Below, piece after piece: positions 25,323 to 36,895 of a DNA stretch of 64,000 nucleotides. Origin of the DNA: Ooceraea biroi (taxonomy: Eukaryota > Arthropoda > Insecta > Hymenoptera > Formicidae); the NCBI RefSeq assembly GCF_003672135.1, contig NC_039517.1, forward strand, positions 9,758,601-9,822,600, in the 5' to 3' direction. The notes under the pieces are model-generated. The model worked only from the letters and a program-made list of their open reading frames with translations. It made no database searches and was not told the origin of the DNA. Each line of letters begins with the position of its first letter. Position 1 is the first letter of the stretch. Made by a program: the position numbers and the translations under genes.

Positions 25323-28300
25323 AGAACCAAGGAGAAACACTTCCCAATATCCCGTGTTCCGATGGTCGTTGCGCGGCGCGCGTGCACCTATGTACCGAAT
25401 ACCGAAGCGATGGGGTGCGCTTCGCGCGCGCGGAACACCCTTCTCGGTTTAAAGCGATCAGTCCCACCCACTTTGCGACACGTACAAAGCGTCGTGAAAG
25501 TATACAAAGCTCGAAGGCTCGTGAGAGCGAAGCCGAAGCCGAACTCGAGCCAGCCAACCGTTCGAGTCCTTTCTTCCTTGCCAGCGCGAGTTGCTGTCGT
25601 CGCTGCTGCCGTCGTTGCTGCAGCTTCTCGCTTGCATCTCCGTGCCACGACGACGACGACGACGACGACGCTCCAGCGTTCCAGCTTTGTAATCTAACAA
25701 ATTCAGCTTATTTATATTCAATGTGGTGGCGCCCGCCGCTGCTCCTACGTGCGATGCACGTACGTATTCCACTAACGCGAAATACCTCTCCTTCACTGCT
25801 TCTCTCTCATCCCTTACCACGTCATCGTCCTCCATGTTCTCTTCCTCTTCGTCGTCCTCGTTCGTCGTTCTCGTCGTCGTCGTCTTCTTCTTCTCCATCC
25901 CTTGCAATTCTCCTCAGTACCGGGCGCTTTTCGCCGGTATGTGCGTACATGTTTTGCCTGAGTTTATTGCTCGCGGGACTCGCCCTACGCGAGCTTGTGA
26001 CCCCACGTGTCGGGAATCACGCGAGACGGAGAAAGACGTTTCTCGATTTCTCTCAATCGTTGCAACGTTCGCAAATTTCAAAGGACCTCAAGCGGTATAT
26101 ATTTGACAACGAGAAATCTCGCCCTGAATCGATGCCAGAGCACGGATAAAGCGGATTTTGCGTTCCGCCACGATAGGAATCCCTCGCAACCTCACCTCGT
26201 TCCTCACCCTCCTCGTTTCGGTCTCGTACGAAAGATACGGTTTCCCAATTAAGCAAAATAACGGTCGAGATTTGGCAAAATTTATTCCATGCTCCGCGCG
26301 TGTAACTACACTCGGATTACGTTGTAAAATGAGAATTCGACTCGTCCGCTCGGATGAACCGCAACGATGAACATATAAATTATTCAATGCGAGTCTCAGT
26401 CCGCATTCGAAAAGGCATGGACGAAAAATCCCGATACACGCGCGAGCTCCAGCGTCTTAAAATTGCGGGAGAGTATCCGGGACAGACACACACGGATCGA
26501 ATACTTTGCTCGGACTTGGCCATTCTCTCCGTCCTCAGCCACAGGAAATGTTCGCCAATGCACACGAGTCGTTGACGAAGTTTTCCGTATTGCATTTTAT
26601 TACACGCATTGTGCGTCCCACCCATGCCATAAAACATACTCGTGCATGAAAGTGCAGTCCGATTATCTTGACAATGTCCTCCACTCTCTATCCTCGCCGA
26701 TCCCCTTGCCTCTGAATGACGTTTTATGCGATTGTCGGACTATTGGCTTGAAAAGATGCCTGTTTATTTTTCTGCGAAATCTACGTAGCTACTTCAGCTG
26801 TTGCTGCTGCTTCTTCTTCTTCTTCCGATCTTCGTAGCTACATCGACCATCATGAACTTTTCAATATTGCAGTCGCATAAAGATCGCCTACTTACGCGTG
26901 TAGGTACGCGATGTCGTAACAATAATACTTACGATTTTGCAATCGTATGCATTTTCTGTCTCTTCTTTCAAATCACGAGTATTTATTGCTTAGACGTGCC
27001 TCAGGAACAGGCATCTCCTTTTACAATATCTACGACCATCGAAAAAGATGCGCGATATAGCTTAACCGCGCTTTCGGCCCAACGACTGCGGACGACACAC
27101 CGTTAATTTTATTTGTTAATGTACTATTTAAGGTTCAAGGGCCTCGGGCCCGTTGTTCTAAGAGGCAGTACGAGCGAGCGGGAGAGTGGAATTATTGATC
27201 GGCCACATACCGGGTGTCGGCACCAACCACGATGAACCTACACGAATTGGACGATTTTATTAAATCTTTTTCGCTCTTGTGAAAGAGAGTAGCTCTTAGC
27301 GAGGAACGTGGTTGAAACAATGTTGCATAAATAAATCAGCGACGAGGACGAGCGACACGGTGACCCCATGCGTACGCGCGGACGCGAGCGCATCAAAGAT
27401 AATTCAGCTACTCTCGCGAACGTACGTACGTACATGCGTGGCGAAAAACGCAGTTGCGGCGAATGAAGTGGCCGGTCTCTCTGCATTAAACGAGCATAGT
27501 CGTATTTTTGTACGTGTTTACTTTTAACCGTGGTCTCACCCTGTAACTCGTTACGTTGCTGGCACACGGGGTGCTTTTTCCAGCGCGTAAGCCGGTCTCT
27601 CGTTATACGCGGGTCGCGAGGTCGTTGAAACATCTTTGATGAAGTAATTTGACAAAGTATCGACCGCCAGCGCGTCGTGCAGCGACGAAATATTCTTTGT
27701 TTTACGGACTACGGACTTCCGGCGCGTTACGTTTCTTCCTGCAAAGCCGGGCTCGTGGCGCCAAGAAAATTGCTCGTTAGTCCTTATTCGGGGAACGTTC
27801 GTGTTCGTCCGTCATACGGCGGGCATGGCCAGCGCATGCAAATCCGTATAAATGGGAATCAGCGTATTATCTCGGCATACACCGTGGCTCGGCGCAACGT
27901 AACATTTTATTTCTCGTGGGTAAGATGAATTAGATTAAAACTGATACTGCTCCACTCGACAGAGGGGTATCCCGAACAAATCCAAATTAGCATTGTTAAT
28001 TATTTTCCCGACCGGAATAATATGGCGCGAATTTAAAATTTATGTGTACAGCATATTTCGCGTCTCCTCGTTCAACACCCAGGAGATACTTTATGCACGA
28101 GAGGATGGTTTATTAACGGCGGCAGGAATTATTACAAAACCACACGATTCAGTGCGCGCCTTGATTCACGATATTCTGGAGACTGGCATTATGGGAGCAC
28201 GCGAGCGAAATTATTTTTCAGATATGATGATTTAATGTCGTTGTAGACTTGATGAATTTAGCGATGAACGTCGCACGGGATTGACGCTTTTGCAATATTA

Positions 28301-29640
28301 ACTAATTTACAATAATAATGACAGTAAACGTCAACGCGCGAGCACGCGAGCCGAAATTCATGTACTATTAATACGCGTACTGTTTCGACAAATTTGCACG
28401 TCAATTTAATATTTCACGCCGCGCTATCGGCTCTTCACCTTATACATCATGATAAGGATCGACACACGTTGCATGTTCAATGCTATCGCGAATTCTTGAT
28501 AACCCGTCACGGCAAAAAAGCTGTTCGATTATCACGCTTGCTTCCTCAAAGCGTGATTTCTTGCTCGATCACCCGATAGCAAAATCTCGGGCTGGTTGGT
28601 GGGATGCGATGTAATGGTTTACGTATTAAATGGAGCATACCAGCTCCCGCGGGATACCTCCCTCTAACGCGTGCTATGTTCGCGACTGCACACATACACA
28701 CATACACACATACACAGACATACACATTCGCGTACCTTTATTCGTATACAAAGCACACCGGGCTCGTTTGCGTGCACGAATACACGGCGCGCGTCCGCGT
28801 CTATGCGCTGGCGGATGCAATTTAAATTAGACAGACTCTCGGTATTTCCTGACCGTAAGTCTTAGCCAAACGTCAGTGGCAGATGCACTCCTTCTTTACC
28901 GGTGCACGGACCGCCGCGAGCGCGTCTCAAAAATCTCTATGATTTACTGTACCTCGCCAAATTGCTCCAGCGTGCGTTCTCCGAGTACAAAAGCCTTCGC
29001 GAAAGCGTGGATCGTTTTCCTCGTGCGCGCGCGTTCATTGCTCGTATTATTCTATATCGCGAGTACACTCCGACGACGAGACGACGACTCGCCCATGACG
29101 CCCGTGTGCCGGAGATCGCTCGGAGAATTCCGGGGAGAGAATTTTATCCGCGCGCGTGAGCGAGATTGGAAAGAGCTGTCGTCGTCGAGCGTTAGAAACC
29201 GACGATATGTCAGGCTATCACTATATCCGAGAGACGCAGAGGAAGGATACCCGCCTTTTCCCGAACGCTTTATTGAATTCTCCGTGAGCGAGCACCGCGA
29301 GCGAGCGAGCGAGCGAACGAGCGAGAACCCGAGCTCCGAAGGTGCGGAACGATTCCGCGCTCCGTGACGAAAACGTACCGCAACGGCGACGACGATAGTA
29401 TGCCGTATTAGGACGTGACTCTAAAGGACGCGATCGAGCGCGAAGCACGACAAGGGAAATTAATTAACCACGCTCGACCGGGGGGAAGGGGAATGGGGGA
29501 GGTAGGGGCTGTTTGTCCGAGCGTATTGTATTCAAACGATGCAACCTAGTTTTAATTTTAGCCGACGGGAAAACAGTCCGCCGCGAGTCCACGACCCTTC
29601 AATTTCAGGGGGTTGCGAGCGAGCGTGCAAGCGAGAGGCA
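25323..29640. other. Non-genic stretch with simple-sequence patches
   Basis: A (CGA)n tract lies at 25647-25671, a pyrimidine-rich Ser/Arg-encoding stretch at about 25560-25900, (CTT)n near 26811-26826, and a (GAGC)n run near 29290-29325. The longest open frame of the window (25301-26149, 282 codons) runs through these. It is Ser/Arg/Leu-rich, has open frames opposite it, and shows no domain. A protein-like open frame at 27993-28235 was not recognised. Confidence 0.5.
28688..28726. repeat. (CACACATA)n imperfect repeat
   Basis: CA dinucleotides with regularly spaced CATA interruptions, about 39 bases. Confidence 0.85.
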
Positions 29641-29748
29641 GACCGACCGACCGACCAACCAACCAACCAACCAACCAACCAACCAACCAACCAACCGACC
29701 GACCGACCGACCGACCGACCGACCGAATGAACGAACGAACGAACGAAC
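29641..29748. repeat. Block-structured tetranucleotide array (GACC)4(AACC)10(GACC)7GAAT(GAAC)5
   Basis: Twenty-seven tetranucleotide units run without a phase break over 108 bases. Unit variants are arranged in uniform blocks rather than mixed. GACC and AACC differ by one transition, which on this strand removes the CpG formed at the CC|GA junction. It is not coding: frames through it give homopolymer-like PTDR/PTNQ on one strand and VGRS/VGWL on the other. Confidence 0.97.
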
Positions 29749-30150
29749 AGCAGGCTGACCTGTCGCTCTGCGTGGTCGACGTTTCTCTCTCTTTCTCTTT
29801 CTGGGTTCCGCGTTCCTGGGTATGCGAACTACCCAGCCGGTGCACTCGTTATTTGCATACAAAGCTGCCACACGTACGCGTACATTCGCGCGCGCGCAAG
29901 TACGCGAGGCAACGGCCGACGAAAGAGATAATTGCGAAAGGGACGGAAAGTTACTTAGGTGAAATCGTTTGTTTTCAGTCAGTGTTGGGTGTAGTGGCAG
30001 TAGCAGCGGAACGTTCAACATATGTATAATGGACGCTGCATCATGTTCCACAACGGTGGAAACGTTGCGAAATTCGAAAGGCGTATGCCCCGAAATGAGC
30101 GGTGAAATTGAATCGCGAAGGACGCGGCCGGAAGCTTTGTGTTCCACCGT

Positions 30151-30198
30151 GTGCATCTGATCGTGCATCTGATCATGCCTCTGACCGTGCCTCTGATC
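30151..30198. repeat. 12-bp tandem repeat, four copies
   Basis: Four consecutive 12-base units of the form GTGCATCTGATC. The first two are identical, the third and fourth have one to three substitutions (GCATCT to GCCTCT and a TGAT/TGAC change). The 12-base period keeps the frame and yields a repetitive 4-residue pattern on either strand. Confidence 0.9.
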
Positions 30199-30317
30199 AT
30201 TCGACGCACAGACGATTGTATGGCTTATTATTCTGCAAAAAGGGACGCTTGAATGTAATCGCTCCTCACGTGATCAATTTGCATTAGGAAAGATACGCTC
30301 ATACGAGACACGCGTTA

Positions 30318-30363
30318 TTGAACAGGTGATATTGTTCGGGTTGAACGGGTGATATGATTCAGA
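30318..30363. repeat. 23-bp tandem duplication
   Basis: TTGAACAGGTGATATTGTTC (30318-30337) is followed at 30341 by TTGAACGGGTGATATGATTC. The two 23-base units differ at a few positions only. Confidence 0.8.
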
Positions 30364-33300
30364 CTAATTTAATCACACGAGTCAATACCGCAATTGCCTG
30401 GCTATTCCACCTTTTTCCATCCTCTCTCTGATTCGCTCGCACTGTTGTTAATAATTGCAGCGATACAAATAATCAGTTATTCCGAGGATCAAAGAAAAAG
30501 CATCATATCACAATTTTTCCGTAAAATATAATTTTCGGAAAATATAATTGAACGAACAGAATAACGCGGATTTGAAGTTTTAACACACTGGCGAATAATT
30601 TATACACTGTCCTTTATCAACCGCAGATTTTTATATGCGAAAGAGATTTTTACTAATTAACGAAAATTTTGCGTGATTTCCAGACATGAGCCTGAGTTGA
30701 ATTTTGCAATTTGCGTTAAAGGTTTTCGCAGTTAGCATAGCGGTGGGATTTGGCTAGCGCAATCCGGAGGAAAACCAATTATGCAATCTCGCGGGAAAGC
30801 GGGGATTTTTTAATTCGCTGAAGCATATTCGACGCGATGATCCACCTAGCTCGCATTTAACAAGCGAAACCTGTAATTCGCTGAAAAGTAATGGAAATAA
30901 CGGCGGGACACAAGTTGCGAACGGTGGAATATTACGCTGCACGTGTGCACACAACTTCAACCGGCCGGTTCACCGAGCGCTGCGTGTGCGAATGTGCGCT
31001 TCTTGATGAATCGTTCGCATAATCCACGATCGATCGCTCAATGGCAATATCCTACTACCAATATGTGCACGAGCGGGCGTGATCGAGCGACGGGTATTTG
31101 CCGGAAAGGGACCCGTTCTCTCTCACGGCCGGACGGTCGGGTGAATCCTAAATCCAAAGATTGGAAATCGATCACCGGCCAAAGATAACCGCGATATTTG
31201 CTCGTAATTATATCTGGCGTTTGCTCCGGTATCTGTTTACAAATCACGTATTACTTCGTCATTAGGACAATCTCGAATTTCCGTATGGCTGGATTTGCGT
31301 AACCGTTTAATTAACGTTCGCGAGCACCGCGGGAAAATAAAGTGTCCAAAGACGTCTATGCAGCGAGAGTAACATTACAGTTATGTTACCAGCAACAGCG
31401 CGAGGATTATACGGAGAGAGATAAACTTAGACATATTAAATCCCCTTTTCGCAGAGTTTATAATTACAGCTGTATACGTAAGGCGTCGCAGCTCTCTCCA
31501 AGAGAGAGAAAGAGAGAGGAAAAGAAAGAGCTGAGTAAGCAACGTATGGTATATCAGTAGTGACACAAAAATTTTTACTGAAAGATTAGAACCACGAAAG
31601 CGCATTAACTCGTCAGAAATTTTTTACATTACGAGCGAAATTTCTGCATCGTAAATCTGATTAATGAAAATCTACCGAATCCGTGACTTTATTACGGTTA
31701 TTGTAACACGAGAGAATAGATGGTCTTTTCTCAAGTTTATCGCAACGCAATGAATAAAAACTTCAAAATTATAACGTAATACATCGAGGTATGCTTTAAG
31801 TTATCGAATGTATTCTGCAATTTTTAATGGGAATACTCAGCGTCTTCGTAATCGCGGTACCGACCGGCGTACTTTTTCTTTTAATACATAGGCGTCCATA
31901 AAGTTCTGGATGAATAATAAATTCGATGTTAGATGCAGCTCTCGTGCTCCTCTCTCAGAACTCTTTCATGCGGCACAACGAGCGAGTTTACGCATATTAC
32001 GCGCACACTTACGCGGCGACGTACGGAGTCGTCCTCTCCGGATACAAACGCGGGACAGAGGGCGTAAAATTTTCGGGTTGGACTTGCCCGCGAATACTTT
32101 ACACGCGTCAGAATATACCGCGCCGCGATAAATATACTGTATATACAACGTATACGTGGCGTACATGCGACGCTTCTCTCGTATATGGGACAGGCTCCTT
32201 CCTCTTCTCCTCGCCGGGATAGTGTCGCTGTACTCGCAACGCACGCGACAAGGGCGAGGCACTCGAGATATCCCAATACATATTTCTTTCAGACCACCCC
32301 GGGGAAACGAGCTCTCTTTCCGTTACGATTGAACTGCAGAAATTATTAGACTCTGTTCCCTGCGTGGAACTTCTCTCGGCTTTCCCGTTCGCCTTCCACG
32401 CTCGCTCCTGTGCGTCCCGTCGTCGTCCCCGTTTTTTCTTACCTAGCTTCGTGTAAAACCCGATCTTCTTTTTTCCATTTCGCCGGATCACCGTTCCTCG
32501 CGTTGCACGCCGCGTGAAAGGGGCCAAGTTTCCGACGACGCTTCCGGTATCCGACGCATCTAACGCGGAATTTCGCGAGGGCATGCGAGTAACGTTCGCA
32601 TTCGAAAATATTTGTTATTTCGGAAAGATTCGCCGGGCCAGTCACGGAGTAATAATGAAAGTTTTAATTAAAAAGTGCCTGCAGTCCATTTCGTCGCAAC
32701 GATGATGGGACGCAAGTCCGAGCAAGAGCCACCGTGTCGGGATTGTTCAGATTGACCTAGTAATCTTCGGCCATTCGCGACAATTGCCACTTTGACCTCG
32801 CAGTATTCCGCGTATACCGTCGCGGAAGTCCGTCGAAAGGCATTCGCAATAGCGAAAATTAAATGAAGCGCACGCAGACGCGGAGCCGACTGAGCAGCCA
32901 TCGGCATGTCCCCGTGGCATGTAATATTCATACTGCAGCCGGTACAATTTGCAGACGGTTTTTTCGTATTTTCCGGAGAGACTTGGAGAGAGTTGGACGT
33001 AAAGTACACAGGGGGAAGAGTCCAAGGCATTTACATTTTCCGCGAAAGAGCGCACCCGCTCCCTTTGCTCCCGGGCTCTAAAGAAGTTTAGACATTACGT
33101 CGTAACGACAGCGCGAGACGATCATACATTACCTTCCCTAATCTTGTCACAGGCTAATTACGTGACTTATGACACGGAATTACGGCCCCTCACGGTTCGT
33201 TAACTTGGCTTATGATTATGGATTTGGTTTGAAATCATTATACGCCGCGGAAACTTCCCTTCCTCCTTCCAACGCGCAGGTATACTCGCGTATATAGGAT

Positions 33301-36300
33301 CAAGTTGCTCGGCAAGAAAAATCTACGAAATTCAGCACATCCACAGATCAGACGAGTAATTAATATAAAAAAGAAGACACACGTATTTTGTGACGCACAG
33401 TTTCATACTTTTCCCCCAAGTATCGTTCAAAGTGTCGCGTAAAGTAATGGTCACATTTCCTTCTCTAGACGATCCTGACGATCTCTCGAAATTTCGAAAA
33501 TTTTCTTAATCGAGTAAGTGTACAGCGATGCACGCTTTCCGTCCTCAATGTTTTAAAAGCTTTTAGGAGCGATCGTAACCACGCGCCGCTGCGTTAATTT
33601 CTAGGGTGTCGGACGTCGGTGCATATCAATTTTCACATCGTTCGCACGCGAGATCGGCTGCGCCCGCGTTGCCGGAGCCACTTACCGAAACTTATGGTGT
33701 TATTAAATCCTGTCCTAGGAAACTTGGCGGTGGTAGATAAAACTCGCCAGGGGGCGAGCCGCTACCGAGCTCGTTTAATCGGGGTAACCTTGTCATCGCG
33801 CGCGGTTGCGCTCGACTTGGCGTATCCCGAAAACTTTAGCGAGTTTTGCAGACCAAACAAAAGCGTGTCGACGGAAAGCGAGGTTCATTCTTTCTATCGA
33901 CGCTTGGAGATTTCGTGGAAAATACCAGACATAATCCGCCGGATTTAATCACTAACAACTTTCTTCTTAAACTTCATGCTCTCAGCTAATGTAAAACTCA
34001 TCGAAGAAGGAATTTTTTCTGATACGACTAGAAATTTTTAAGACGTACGATAATCAGTACGTTTCAGGAGTTTTTAGCTGCATTAAAGTAAGCTTTAGCA
34101 GAAGCAAAATTTCCCATCATATTTCGCCGACTCGGACGGAACTAATTATTACTGACGTTCTTCTTATATGTGCGAGATGTAGAAAAATGTTATGCCTGAA
34201 CTTTTAGAGCTTTGTTAAAAATTCAAGAAAATTCGGATAGAAAGTATTTTTATAGACCTTAAAAGTTTTTCTCTTGTAGTTGAATAATTCAAAATAAATG
34301 ATCCTTCGTAACAATCTATTTTCATGTATAAGAAATAAATGAATAAATGAAGATTCTCTTACTCTTTACTTAATGTAACAAAAAGAGTAGACTTTTACTT
34401 GAGGCTGAAACGAAATGTATAACGTAAAAATTTGAAAACTTATAGAAAAATATTATAATCAGAGTTTTTAATGAGAAAGAAATCAATTTCAATGTCTAGA
34501 ATTTATAACCCTCTATCCATTAAAGTAAAAACAGGTACAAGATAGTAGGAAAAAAATGGGATAAAGTATCTGCTCCGAGTATCTCGACATTACACGTAAT
34601 ACTGTTTTTCTAAAAACATTTATCATTTTTTTCTTGATGCTTGCAATTGAAATCTCGTTGCATGAGTAAGCGATCTCGTGTGCAGTTTGTAGTCACGCAT
34701 TGACAAGAAACAATGACGAGGAAAATGCGAATTATCACACGTACGCGATGATACCGCGCACGCCTGAAACAATCACGGTGTGAGCTTAAGCCGACTTCAT
34801 TAATAATTTTCACGAGGTAATGACTACAAAGAGGAACCGTGAACCACACGGCACTGGCAGAACAAGGGACAAAGGCCAAGTAAAATATTATCTCGCGGTC
34901 TGCTCTTTATCAGGAAGAAAAACTGCGATTACAATGGAAAGCGTAGAAAGGGGAACGTACAACCGAGAAAATGAAACTGATGCGATCATACTTTGTTTCT
35001 AGTTTGTTTTATTAACGCGGAGATCTTCTAATGAACATTTTAAGCATGTATTTGTCGAAAATAATATTTAGGATTATATGTTGTCTCTTTAATATGAAAT
35101 AATGTTTTACTTTTGCAAGTACAAATTTTTCAATTCAATAAACCTGGAAATGCAAGATTATAAATGACAGCGGGATGCCATAGATAATCCCTGATTTGAT
35201 TCGGCGAGAGAATTGATAAGGACGCGTAAAAGCGGGTATAACCGTTTGCCGTTTTGAAAACGCTCGATATCAGTAAGCAAAAACCTAGCGGATTAAAACG
35301 ATCGGATAACGATCTCACTGCTTTTTATTCCATTAACCATATTTTCTGCATTGTTACCTACAGGGAAATAATGCGGAGCGTAGTTAATTAGCCATGGAGA
35401 GTTATGAAATTATTGGCATTGAACCTGGCACCTGTTAAAAGCGTTCAAGCGATTGCGGTCTACTCTCCCCGCGCTTTCCTTTCATCGACGGAATCACAGC
35501 TGCGGAGCAAAGGAATTACTCTTGAAAACTCGTTTCTTTTTCATCGTTTACAGCCGCAGTTTTAAGCATGGCGTTTTACTCATAAATTGCTTGGGCTAAT
35601 GACGCGTCTTTTAACCCTTTTCCCACAAAGTATGCGCAAGCAAGCCCAATTAAAATTCATGTTAATAGAGAAAATAAATTTTGCATCGAAGTGAAATTAC
35701 AAAACTCGTCACAGCAGCTTGCCACACTTGAGTTTAAATAATTTAATTAGAATTTGTCTGTTAGTCGTTGCAACTTGTTTACCCCTCCTTAATAACTCTA
35801 TTGCTTAATAATTCAACGATTATCCAACTAATGCTAATATCAGATTCCTTTCGATAATCGCGCTATTTTTGAGACCGCGGACGAAAAGAGACAACGCGAA
35901 AAGGAACGGATCGCGTATTTGTAGAATTTCCATAGTCGACGTAGCACGGTGAAGGGCACGGTGATGGAAGAGAATGTGGCTCGCATCGATGCATAAAAAC
36001 CTCTCTCCCCGTCTACTATCTTCTTTATCCACGAGCTTTAATAATGGAACCGCTCGTCCGGACGAAAAGTTGAATAGAAGCGCGAGGCTCTCGTGCCTTC
36101 GGAAGCGCAGGGTCCGCTACTTTTAAGAAATACGAACGCGATCTTCCGTTTCCTCTTTCGCTGCCCCGTTCGCTCTTTCTCTGTGCCTGTCGCTCTCATT
36201 CCAGTAACACGCGTATGTGAGATTTTTCATCAAACTTAGCGTAAGTACGTACACACGAGCCGACACACGATACACGTCGGCTGGAAGTGTCCGAGGCTCC

Positions 36301-36825
36301 ATCGTTTTAATTCGAATTCTTTCGCGCAATTTGACACGCGGCATGCACTCGGGCACTTCAGTTCGTAATACGATGTCGAGGTGAGTCTATAATTTCTGCA
36401 ATAATTTAAAAAGGATCCCTTTTCGATACTCGGTGCGAAACGTTCGCGGCATCGATTCGCGACTCCGACCAGCAAAACTGTTTGAAACGTTCGCTCGGCG
36501 AGAACGCGGCAATGGTGGTAATTAATCGACAGACTCAGTGGCACTGAGTGAAACAAAATCATCACGTAGAAGCGGCGAGCAACAATTTCACGCGAAAGCG
36601 TAACATACGTAGCATTCTTACCTTGACACTCGCCCTTACGCCGTCGAAGTTAATGGTCTAACTTGATTCATTTAATTCGAGTAGTTCGCTAACAGCTTTC
36701 TCTCCGCCAAGAGTGCGGTCGACTTTCGAATTAAGCGTCGTCCAATCTAAGTCGATTATCCGGGGAATGGAAAAGGGACTTAGCCAATCAGGAAATTTGT
36801 ATTTCCTCGGGGGATGCGCGAGCTA

Positions 36826-36895
36826 TGCCGAGCGGTTAAGCGCGTTTCTCCATCACGCTAAAAAGAATCATTTGCCGAGAGGACTTATCGGCAAA
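36826..36895 (+). other. tRNA A-box-like segment followed by an 8-bp hairpin; not a tRNA gene
   Basis: TGCCGAGCGGTTAAG at 36826-36840 closely resembles the D-arm/A-box of serine or leucine tRNAs. No anticodon arm, T-arm or B-box (GGTTCGANNCC) follows at the right distance. Instead, TTTGCCGA (36871-36878) pairs perfectly with TCGGCAAA (36888-36895) around a 9-base loop. It may be a broken tRNA-derived fragment, or chance. Confidence 0.3.

Larger units (their letters stand above)
29749..36825. other. Non-genic stretch, largely AT-rich from 30400
   Basis: No gene recognised. Two short tandem repeats (30151-30198 and 30318-30363) are listed separately. AT-rich parts lie at about 30400-31000, 31560-31900 and 33960-35160; a more CpG-rich part lies at about 31900-33100. 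Open frames around 32500-33100 look mildly protein-like on the plus strand but overlap equally long minus-strand frames. I see no splice-supported exon. Confidence 0.5.

Noticed and set aside
25301..26149. Longest open frame of the window (282 codons, plus strand)
   Set aside because: It runs through (GAAC)n, (CGA)n and pyrimidine-rich DNA, is mostly Ser/Arg/Leu/Pro, has long frames opposite it, and shows no domain.
27993..28235. 80-codon plus-strand frame of normal-looking amino-acid composition
   Set aside because: No family recognised and no flanking splice signals that I would defend; length is within chance.
29558..30168. Overlapping frames of 95-187 codons on both strands at the tetranucleotide array
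   Set aside because: They are the translations of the GACC/AACC/GAAC repeat, which has no stop in several frames.
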